From assembly GCA_024220525.1 (NCBI GenBank), contig JAMYWO010000659.1:1-10724 (forward strand): a stretch of 10,724 nt of DNA. Direction: 5' to 3'. A program made the position numbers and the translations under genes. A model generated the notes under the pieces. It did no database searches. It had not been told where the DNA came from and saw only the letters and a program-made list of their open reading frames with translations. Source of the stretch: Cochliopodium minus. Taxonomy: Eukaryota > Discosea > Himatismenida > Cochliopodiidae. Positions 1-6,846 of the stretch are shown here, one piece after another; position 1 is the stretch's first letter; every line of letters starts with the position of its first letter.

Positions 1-76
1 ATAAAAAATAAAAAATAAAAAATAAAAAATAAAAAATAAAAAATAAAAAATAAAAAATAAAAAATAAAAAATAAAA
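1..76. repeat. (ATAAAAA)n heptanucleotide microsatellite
   Basis: Ten perfect head-to-tail ATAAAAA units plus a partial eleventh that breaks at 77, starting at the window edge, so the real array may be longer. It lies downstream of the last recognised oxygenase exon (minus strand) and is probably part of that gene's next intron or 3' flank. Read on the gene's sense strand it is a T-rich tract. The same heptamer, also T-rich on the sense strand, fills an intron at 6069-6242. Confidence 0.95.
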
Positions 77-139
77 GGTAGAAAAACAAAAAAATTAAAA
101 CTCAATTATTAATTAGGGTATCTCTTTTTTTTTTTTTAC

Positions 140-1651
140 GATGGAATATCTTTCAGTGTTGGTTGGGACTCTGACTCTGTGAAGGAGACTTTTGAAGTTT
201 GGGTTGTTTCCAAAAAGCTCAATTTTTCTTCCAAGAAAACAGCAGATGGTGTTTGGCTTGATCAAGTTTTCTATTTGAACCCAACTCTCCGAGTTTCTGT
301 CATAAAATTCCAAACCAGGGACACTTTTTTATAAAAAAAATAATAAAAATAAAATAAAAAATTTAAAAACTTTTCATGAAAAAAATTAAAAAATAAAAAA
401 TATTATAAAATAAATTTAAAATATCACAACAACAAAATTTTTTACCTTGAACAAAAAAAGAAAGTTAAAATACCAGTATCACAATGAGCCTTTTTTTAGA
501 AAATATTTTAAAAAAAGGTTTTGTAGTTTTTTTTATTTTACATCGCAAACATCTGATTCGCCTTCACCAGTCTGAGGGAAATATCTTATTAAACTCAAAC
601 TGCTCTTTTCACTGACAAATTCTTCTATTGCATTCATTTTCCTTTAAAATTAAATAAAAAAAATAAAAAATGTACATAAAAAATAAAAATAAATAAAAAA
701 TTTTATTACTCATCATCTAACAATGGTTTTTCTCCTTTTTAGTTAAAATTTTTTATTTTTTTATTATTTGTTATTAAACAACAAAAAATAGTATTTACCT
801 TCACGTGTGACAGTTTTACCTATTTAAAAAAATTTTCAGAAGTTGAAATAAAAAAAAAGAAATGTTAATATTTTATACCTAAAGCTGATAAACTGTTTTT
901 TGGAATAAATTTGTTTTTTTTTTTTTGTTTTTTTTTTTTTTGTTTTACCAATTCCATGATACATCAAAACCTAATTTGAAAACATTATCCCACACTTCTT
1001 TGAAGTTTTCTGGGTATTGAGGCCAGTAAGATTCTCCTTCACCAGGTCTCAATTTGATGTACTCTCTATCGAAATTTGAGAAAAAAAAAAATGAGTTTTT
1101 ATAAAAAAAAGAAATTTCAGCATATTATTTAATGTTGTAAGAATTCTATTGATTCAATAAGATGGAATATTTAGATTAATATTAATTATGAAAATCATCT
1201 TTGAATGCTTTATATGATCACCATTATGACCTTCAACTTTAATTACATTAAGATTATTTTTTTTTCACCTCATATCTTTCACATGTACAAATCCCATATT
1301 GGTATTATCCAATCCCTTTTGTCCCACACTAGCATTCTTCTCTTTGACTTCTTTTTCTTGTGTAAAATACTTGATTTTTACTTCCTTTAGATCTTCAAAC
1401 AACTGATGGTATTTGGGATCCATGTCAGAGAAGATTGCGAAGGAATATTTTCTCATTATTTCGACGAATTTTTCTTTCCATTTGCCTCCATCATCCTCTT
1501 CATTCAATACATGTTTCAATGAGATATATTCTGGTAATTCAAATGGTATTTTCTCTTTTTCATTGTTCTTTGTATTTTCGTTGATATTCGTTTTGTATTC
1601 ATTTGATTGAGTTTCTTTTGGACTATCATTGCTTGTATTATTGTTTCCCAT
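140..1651 (-). CDS. 2OG-Fe(II) oxygenase, isopenicillin N synthase-like (multi-exon, 3' partial)
   Basis: Spliced from eight exons (minus strand): 1651-1269, 1065-949, 892-879, 819-799, 734-710, 641-542, 489-446, 323-140. These total 888 nt, 296 codons, and every junction keeps the frame. Residues 40-127 form the N-terminal dioxygenase region (KYSFAIFSD, then GFVHV). Residues 128-166 carry REYIKLRPGEGESYWPQYP. The double-stranded beta-helix core follows, with SSLSLIRYFP (200-209), the iron ligands H222, D224 (AHCDTGILTFF) and H283 (LLHRV), and R293-Y-S295 ten residues on, which in the family binds 2-oxoglutarate. It probably hydroxylates or otherwise oxidises a small molecule using Fe(II), O2 and 2-oxoglutarate; the substrate cannot be inferred. 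Start: ATG at 1651, after an A-rich leader. A possible 5' UTR acceptor (TTTTTAG) lies at about 1667. After RYSI a GTAAAA donor suggests a further exon beyond the window; without splicing the frame adds VKKKKEIP and stops at 113. The family call is strong; exon borders are inferred. Confidence 0.87.
1066..1268 (-). other. Oxygenase intron 1
   Basis: Donor GTGAAA after ...DM(AG) and acceptor CGATAG before AGAGTAC, phase 2, 203 nt. Removal joins GFVHVKDM to REYIKLRP, continuous with the family pattern. The other oxygenase introns are much shorter: 893-948 (56), 820-878 (59), 735-798 (64), 642-709 (68), 490-541 (52) and 324-445 (122). Donors are GTAAAA, GTATAA, GTAAAT, GTAATA, GTAAAA and GTAAAA; all acceptors end in AG. 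Confidence 0.85.
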
Positions 1652-1691
1652 TTTTGAGTATTTGACCTAAAAATCGTTTTTCTATTTTTTT

Positions 1692-1793
1692 TTATTTATA
1701 AAAATCTATTTTTGGAATAGATCTTTTGAAAACTTGAATAACAAAGGATATTCCAATAAATAACATCAAGATTATCAACCAAATCATTTTCAT
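1692..1793 (-). CDS. Possible 33-residue single-pass membrane microprotein or uORF
   Basis: An ATG-initiated 34-codon frame (ATG at 1793-1791, TAA at 1694-1692) just upstream of the oxygenase start, in the same orientation. It begins MKMIWLIILMLFIG, has one strongly hydrophobic stretch of about 17 residues, then a basic turn (FKRS) and a short polar tail. In-frame TAG lies just upstream, so it is closed. It could be a small membrane protein, an upstream ORF in the oxygenase leader, or chance: T-rich DNA easily yields hydrophobic peptides. No homologue is recognised. Confidence 0.2.
   Translation of the reverse strand: MKMIWLIILMLFIGISFVIQVFKRSIPKIDFYK
1712..1756. repeat. Inverted repeat TTGGAATA / TATTCCAA
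   Basis: Perfect 8-bp arms at 1712-1719 and 1749-1756, separated by 29 nt. The arms contain a GG/CC core that is uncommon in this AT-rich spacer. Could be a protein-binding pair or an RNA hairpin in the oxygenase leader; chance is not excluded. It lies inside the possible 33-residue ORF. Confidence 0.45.
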
Positions 1794-1801
1794 CAAATCT
1801 A

Positions 1802-1870
1802 AATTCTACCAATATTAATATTTCCTGAAATGATTCATGAGATATGTTTCTTATATATTAAGGTAGAATT
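1802..1870. repeat. Inverted repeat AATTCTACC / GGTAGAATT
   Basis: Perfect 9-bp arms at 1802-1810 and 1862-1870, with a 51-nt spacer that itself contains partly complementary TTAATAT-type stretches. It could form a cruciform or an imperfect long hairpin in the divergent region. Function unknown. Confidence 0.5.
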
Positions 1871-1881
1871 CAAGAATATTT

Positions 1882-1897
1882 TTTGATATCTATCAAA
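1882..1897. repeat. Short palindrome TTTGATA-TC-TATCAAA
   Basis: Perfect 7-bp arms around a 2-nt centre in the divergent intergenic region. The size suits a dimeric transcription-factor site, but no family can be named. Confidence 0.45.
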
Positions 1898-2032
1898 GTT
1901 TAAATGTTTAATGGTATTTTTTGATTTTTTTTAACGAATATATCAAATGATTTGTCGGTTATTTCAAATAAGTAAAATAAATTGAATATTAATTGTTAAA
2001 AATGAAATAGTAAATTAAGTATTTTCTCCTGG

Positions 2033-2054
2033 CTCCAAGAGAATATATTTGGAG
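2033..2054. repeat. Inverted repeat CTCCAA / TTGGAG
   Basis: 6-bp arms with a 10-nt loop, in the most G+C-rich patch of the spacer (2026-2075), which is followed by a T run at about 2078-2086. The hairpin plus T run resembles a small RNA 3' end, but no RNA family is recognised. Confidence 0.3.
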
Positions 2055-2491
2055 TACAAAATAAGTAAATCCGACATTTTTTTTTATTGAAATATATTTT
2101 TTTTATATTTTATCTTGAATTCCACTTTTTATAATCGATTTATATGAATGAGGCATTTTCAAAAACAAATTCCCAAAATTTACCTCCTTTAGATTTTTTT
2201 TTATCAAATCAAGATCATTCCAATCTTTTGATATATTTTATATTTAAAAATAATATTTTCTGTTTTTTAATAAATAATATAATAAAAAAAAAATTTAAAG
2301 GGAAACAGTAAATCAAAAGGAGAAGATTTAATTATAGGTTAAAAATATAGAATCAAAAATACAAAAAATATCTAATCAAATTTTTTTTTTTCTTTTAAAT
2401 GTGAATATACCTCAAAAATATCGCTCCACATTAAAAAAATAATAATAATAAAAAAAAATATATAGAAAATTTTTTTGAAAGAAAAGAAAAT

Positions 2492-4874
2492 ATGTCACAA
2501 GGAAAAACATTTGAAGATTTTTTAAATTGGAAAAAAGGACAACATAAAAGTGGAAGCAGCAGAAGATATAAAGATGAATCTAGCAGTGATTCAGATTCCA
2601 GTCATGAAGAAGTAAAATTCTCAAAAAAAAAGAGCACTTCAAACAGATATCGTGTAGATGAATCACATTCTGACTCATCTGAAGAAAAATCAGTTTCAAG
2701 AAGAAAAAAAGGATCATCAAAAGGAATCAGCAGAAGAAATACAATAAATGATAGATATACAAGTGAAAGAGAAGAAAATAGAAGAGGTGGTAATTACGAT
2801 AGAGAAGATAATAGAAGATATACGAGTGAAAGAGAAGATAATAGAAAAAGTTATAACGATAGAGATGATAGAAGATATACCAGTGAAAGAGAAGACAATA
2901 GAAGAGGCTATAATGATAGAGAAGAAAGATATAGCGAGAGGGAGGATAATAGCAGAAGCAGAAATTTAAAGGGAGTAGATAGAAGCAGCAAAAGGGAATC
3001 TAGAAGATATAAAGAAGATTCTTCATCTGATGAGGAGATTATCATCAACAGATCCAAAGCCAAATCAAAATCCTCTGGAAGCATCAGTAAAAGATTATCA
3101 CGCAGACAAGAATATGATGATAGCCACTCCTCTGATGACGATCATTCATCCAGATATAGACGCAATGTCGATAGCAGCGATAGTGAAGAGGTCAGAAAGA
3201 AAAAAACCAGATCTGCAAACAACACAATCAAGAGATCTACCAACAGAAGAGCAAAATCTGAACACAATTTGAATCCAAAGAAAGCAGTATCCAAAAAGAA
3301 AGCCGTTCAAGATGATTCCAGCAGTGATGATGAGTATAATCCTCCTCAACAAAAAAGAAGCTCTGTGAAATCAAGCAGCACAAGAAATATCACCTCCCCT
3401 CCTAAAAAGAAAGTTACCAAGAGACCACCTCAAGAAGATGAAGATTCCAGCGAAGAAATACGTCCTACCACCCCTAAAAATGGAAATAAAAAGATCTCTT
3501 CCAAATCCAACCCTAATAATGATACCAAGATCGAAAGTAACAAGTCTAATTCAAGTGGAAAGCATCATCTTGTGATTCACCAAAAGAACTTTGATGATGA
3601 GAAAAAAGAAGAAGGAAATAATCGCCATACCACCTCATCTCATCAAAACGATAACGGCTCTACAAATAAACCTCAAATCAAAAATCTTAAAGATATCCGT
3701 TTCAATCATCTTGCATGGTTGGAGAATTATGATCAGATTTATAACAGCAAGGATAAGGAAGCAAAGAAGAAAAGATCCTTGTTGAAGGATTTGTTGGATA
3801 AAATTGAGGAACAAACTAATTCTGTTTGTGAGGGAGCTGGTTTCTTGATCTCTGATAAGGATAACGACAAGCTTTATCACCTCAACACTCATGATATTTC
3901 TTCGGGTGTCAAGAGGACTCAAGTTTATGCTTATTATCAATTGGAGAAGTTTTTGCCTGCAGATGGTGTCAAAGGTAAATTCAAATTTATTATTTTCCTT
4001 CAAATTGAATGATTGAATCTAATACTATACTTTGATGTAATTAATAATCAATTCAAATTTAAGAAATTGAAATTTTCAATTCTTATCATGTTAATTTACA
4101 TTTTTAAATACTTCATTTTTAAAGATTTCTAATTTTAATTCAATTGTTTCTTTTTTATTTTAAAAAGGTACTACCAAAACCACCGCTCATTTCATCAAAA
4201 GCGATATTTTGGATGTTGGTCTCTTTATCAAAAGGGAAATCAAGAAAAACCCATTGGTGTTAGTGTCAGGAGACCCACGCATACCAGGAGGTAAAGATCA
4301 TCGTTGCCTCTTCGGTGAAGAAATTTCAATCTGGAGACGTACTGCCATCAGAGAGTACTTGGAAGAAGATAAAAGGAAGAAGTTCTTTGGTGAAGGTGAC
4401 AAAGATGACTTTGTGTATGATATTGCTCAAAACGGGGCTGTTTATTGTCCTGACGTCCCTGTTTTTAGATCTAACCCAAAGAAAGGTTACAGTTTTATTG
4501 AACCTGAAACCCTTTCTTTTGTGATCATCCCTCCTATCTTGAACCCTGTTCTCGTCAATCATAGATTGAAAGAGGAAGATGCCGAAATTCTCCGCAAGAA
4601 AATCACCTTGATCTTTTTGACCGCTCTTGCTAATAATCATGATGCTGTTGTTGTTACTGCTTTTGGTTGTGGTTATGCTCAAAACCCTCCTCAACACGTT
4701 GCAGAAATTTTCACTGAAGTGATCAACAGGTTCAGAAACTTTTTTGCAAACATTGCTTTTGCCATCATTGATAATGCTAATGCTCGTAAGAATTCTCCTG
4801 AGGGTAACATCGTTCCTTTCTCTAATGTTTTCAATAGCCTCCAAAAGAAAATTCCTAACAGCACTACCAACTAA
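2492..4874 (+). CDS. RS-rich protein with C-terminal microbial-type PARG-like domain (PARG-like gene 1)
   Basis: Two exons, 2492-3974 and 4168-4874, joined in phase 1 (codon g|gt), give 729 residues. Residues 1-400 are predicted disordered: arginine/serine and acidic-serine clusters (SSSDSDSS, SSSDEE, DDSSSDDE) and four RYTSERE repeats, like RS domains of nuclear RNA-processing proteins. Residues about 405-495 form a helical module (WLENYDQIY, KKKRSLLKDLLDKIEE) also present in the next gene. Residues about 497-720 match the microbial-type PARG family (DUF2263/TIGR02452): NPLVLVSGDPRIPGG (522-536), GEE (544-546), WRRTAI (550-555), YCPDVPVFR (587-595), AFGCGYAQNPP (659-669), FAIID near the end. 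In canonical PARG the loop GGG-x(6-8)-QEE holds the catalytic glutamates; here it is GGK-x6-GEE, so both glutamates remain but the third glycine and the glutamine do not. Role inferred: ADP-ribose binding or removal, perhaps in the nucleus. The family call is strong; activity is uncertain. Confidence 0.9.
2753..2960 (+). repeat. Degenerate RYTSERE-type coding repeats in PARG-like gene 1
   Basis: Four successive units begin with AGATATA at 2753, 2816, 2873 and 2927, with spacings of 63, 57 and 54 nt (21, 19 and 18 residues). Each encodes RY(T)SERE-(E/D)-NR-(R/K), followed by a variable YNDRD/E-type spacer. Every spacing is a multiple of three, so length changes preserve the frame. The alternating arginine and acidic residues with serine resemble RS/RD-type low-complexity domains. 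Confidence 0.85.
3975..4167 (+). other. Intron of PARG-like gene 1
   Basis: 193 nt, donor GTAAAT after ...GCAGATGGTGTCAAAG, acceptor TTTAAAAAG before GTACTACC, phase 1. The interior is very AT-rich and reads into TGA in the upstream frame at 4010-4012. Splicing joins ADGVKG to TTKTTAHF, which aligns without a break to the paralogue (TPKKG-TKKTKAHF). Exon-side AG and following GT occur at both ends (AAAG|GT and AAAG|GT). Confidence 0.9.
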
Positions 4875-5229
4875 TTTACAAGCTTATCAATGAATTCTTT
4901 CCTTTTCTAACAAAATCTTTTCTCCTTTTTTTTTTCAAAAGTTTATTTCAATTTAAAACAAAAAAAAAAGAAATTTTATTTTTATTATTTCAAAAAAAAT
5001 GATTATTATTTTTTATTTTGATCAAAAATTTATTTTCTTTAATTTCCCTTGAATTTCACTCACTTTTTATTTGTTTTTCCTTTTTGACAAGGTCTAACAA
5101 ACAATTCAGCGAGTTCAAAAAGAGTGTTTTGATCATTTTATTTTTAAAAATTAAATTAAAAAAAAGATTAAAGATTAAACTCCTGTTAGTGGACAGATTT
5201 CCCTGTTTCAAAAAAGAGATCATTATATT
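4875..5229. other. Intergenic region between the tandem PARG-like genes
   Basis: 355 bp between the stop of gene 1 and the start of gene 2. It holds A and T runs near 4925-5000 and a somewhat mixed patch at 5040-5220. A 71-codon plus-strand frame here starts at TTG, lacks any ATG start and has no homology to the N-terminus of gene 1, so I do not call it. The region must hold the 3' end of gene 1 and the promoter of gene 2; no clear elements are visible. Confidence 0.6.
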
Positions 5230-6745
5230 ATGAATTTAATTGAAAATTACAAGAATGTTGATAGCCCTACCATGAAAATCATGAATATTGAAAGAGAAAA
5301 AGAAAAGTTAAAATATAATGAAATAATTGTCCAAACTAAAGAGATCGATTTCAATAGCGTCAAATGGAGGAATGAATGGATTAAAATATGTAACAGCACA
5401 GAATATGATAACAAGAAAAAGAAATCTCTCTTAAGGGAGTTAATCAAACAGATTGAAGAATCTTCCGATAAAATCTGTAGAGGGAATGATTACGTAGTGA
5501 AATACAAGAAAGATGGAATAGAGATGAGGAAGAATTTGAATGTGAATCAGCTTGATATAGGTTTAAATGGTGAGAAAAATTTCAGAATACTTTCTAATCG
5601 CTAATCATTCCAAATATATATTTTATATGTTGAAAAACAAACAATTCAATACAAATACATTAATCAATGATTTTAATTTATACAACCATTCTAATCTTTG
5701 ACTTTTTGAAATCTATTAATCAAAGATGAACTTTTAAAAATAAAAAATATAATAATTTTCAGCTAAAATAAAATAAAAAAAAAATAAAAAATCTAACAAA
5801 CATGTTTTAGTAAAAAGAACAAAGGTATTCACATATTCAGATTTGGAAAAATATACACCAAAAAAAGGGACAAAAAAAACAAAAGCACATTTCTTGCAAA
5901 ATGATATTTTAGATGTCTCTTTGTTTATCAGCCATGAAGTGAGGAAAAACCCTCTTGTATTGGTTATGGGTGATCCCAAGGTTGCAGGAGGTGAAGATCA
6001 TAATGCGTTGTTTGGTGTGGAAAGTAACATATGGAGACGTACCGCTATAAGACAGTTCATTGATGTTGGTAAAAAAATTTAAATATTTTTTATTAATTTG
6101 TTTATTTATATTTTTTTATTTTTTATTTTTTATTATTTATTTTTTATTTTTTATTTTTTATTTTTTATTATTTATTTTTTATTTTTTATTTTTTATTTCA
6201 AATTTTTATTTCAAATTTTTTATTTTTATTTTTTATTTTTAGATAGGAGAAATAAATATTTTAGTTTGCTTGAAACAGACATTTTCAAATACGAAATCCC
6301 AGAAGACGGAGTTCTTTATTGCCCAGAAGTACCCATTCTCCGATCCTCTCTAAAGACAGGCTACCATTCCATCAACCCTGACAAAGTTTCCTTCGCCATA
6401 ATCTCACCAATCTTGAAACCCGAGCTGGACAAAAACGAGAGGCTTTCCAAAGAAGATCAACATAAGATTAAAACGAAATTTAAAAGTTTTTTCTTAACTG
6501 CAATTGCTAACAATCATGATGTAGTTATCATAAGTGCTTTTGGTTGTGGTTATGCACAGAATCCTCCTAAACACGTATCAGAGATTTTGGCAGAGGTTGT
6601 TAATGATTTCAGAGGTGTTTTTTCAAACGTTGTTTTTGCTATTTTGGACAATGATGTGAAACTTAGCAAGAAATACAAAGTTGACAATGCTCCTTTTTTT
6701 GCGAGTGCTTTCAAAAAGCTAAGAAAGAATAAATCTTTTGTTTAA
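5230..6745 (+). CDS. PARG-like domain protein, tandem paralogue (PARG-like gene 2)
   Basis: Three exons, 5230-5569, 5811-6068 and 6243-6745, with phase-1 junctions g|ta and g|at, give 366 residues. The spliced protein aligns almost gap-free with the last 330 or so residues of the preceding gene: helical module (NEWIKICN, KKKKSLLRELIKQIEE) at about 40-80, VKRTKVFTYSDLEKY at 114-128, then the PARG-like domain. Motifs: NPLVLVMGDPKVAGG (160-174), GVE (182-184), IWRRTAI (187-193), YCPEVPILR (225-233), AFGCGYAQNPP (298-308), VVFAILD. The loop is GGE-x6-GVE: the first glutamate of the QEE signature is valine, while the last (E184, the position generally taken as catalytic in bacterial PARG) stays. 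No RS-like N-terminus, so it arose by partial duplication or lost that part. It may be a weaker hydrolase or only an ADP-ribose reader. Start ATG 5230 is the first in frame; M15 or M18 are possible alternatives. Confidence 0.88.
5570..5810 (+). other. Intron 1 of PARG-like gene 2
   Basis: 241 nt, donor GTGAGA, acceptor CATGTTTTAG, phase 1. A CTAAC-type branch-point candidate (TCTAACAAA at about 5792-5800) lies just upstream of the acceptor. Removal gives LDIGLN-VKRTKVF, matching HDISSGVKRTQVY of gene 1. Without splicing the frame stops at 5602-5604. Gene 1 has no intron here. Confidence 0.9.
6069..6242 (+). other. Intron 2 of PARG-like gene 2, built largely from a heptamer repeat
   Basis: 174 nt, donor GTAAAA, acceptor TTTTTAG, phase 1. 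Removal joins RQFIDV to DRRNKYFSLL, which aligns with REYLEEDKRKKFFGEG of gene 1 without gaps. If retained, the upstream frame stops at 6080-6082. Gene 1 is continuous at this point. A long frame running from inside this intron into exon 3 (FFYFLF-type sequence) is an artefact of the repeat. Confidence 0.9.
6111..6240 (+). repeat. (TTTTTTA)n repeat with 35-nt higher-order period
   Basis: Runs of TTTTTTA (the complement of ATAAAAA) fill most of the intron, interrupted by ATTATTTA at 6132 and again at 6167. This 35-nt spacing equals five heptamers and suggests duplication of a larger block. Near the acceptor the unit decays into TTTCAAATTTTTA-type sequence. The same heptamer forms the array at 1-76. 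Confidence 0.85.
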
Positions 6746-6846
6746 AAAAAAAAGGAAATAGGAAAGGAAAAGATTTTGTAATTAAAAAAATATTTATTAG
6801 GAAAACTTTTTTTTTTTTTAATTTGATTTTTTTTTTAAAAACATTT
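6746..6846. other. Short convergent intergenic spacer
   Basis: 101 bp between two converging stop codons (TAA at 6743-6745 plus, TAA at 6849-6847 minus). It contains A and T runs (6744-6754, 6808-6836) that could serve as 3'-end signals on either strand. No gene is seen. Confidence 0.6.

Larger units (their letters stand above)
1652..2491. promoter_or_regulatory. Divergent intergenic region between oxygenase and PARG-like gene 1
   Basis: About 840 bp between two divergent start codons; it must hold both upstream regions. Apart from the doubtful 33-residue ORF I see no convincing gene. It is not uniform: 1700-2060 has mixed sequence with four short inverted repeats, while 2060-2491 is dominated by A and T runs. 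An A-rich purine leader (GAAAGAAAAGAAAAT) directly precedes the ATG at 2492. No recognisable TATA or initiator element stands out against the AT background. Confidence 0.5.

Noticed and set aside
1700-1846. Minus-strand open stretch reading EFRFDENDLVDNLDVIYW
   Set aside because: Protein-like in part but without an ATG, and no donor leading into the oxygenase frame was found.
2144-2311. 55-codon ATG frame (MNEAFSKTNSQNLPPL...) upstream of PARG-like gene 1
   Set aside because: The second half is plain AT-rich intergenic translation and no splice to the downstream gene is supported; kept only as a possible uORF.
4326-4844. 172-codon minus-strand frame opposite the PARG-like domain
   Set aside because: Antisense to a domain with clear family motifs; no family-like sequence in it.
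5018-5233. 71-codon plus-strand frame before PARG-like gene 2, considered as an upstream exon
   Set aside because: It starts at TTG, has no similarity to gene 1, and ends out of frame just as the ATG of gene 2 begins.
6098-6745. Single long plus-strand frame beginning with a phenylalanine/tyrosine-rich stretch, resembling a membrane anchor on the PARG-like domain
   Set aside because: The hydrophobic part is translation of the (TTTTTTA)n intron. Splicing 6069-6242 gives a gap-free match to the paralogue.
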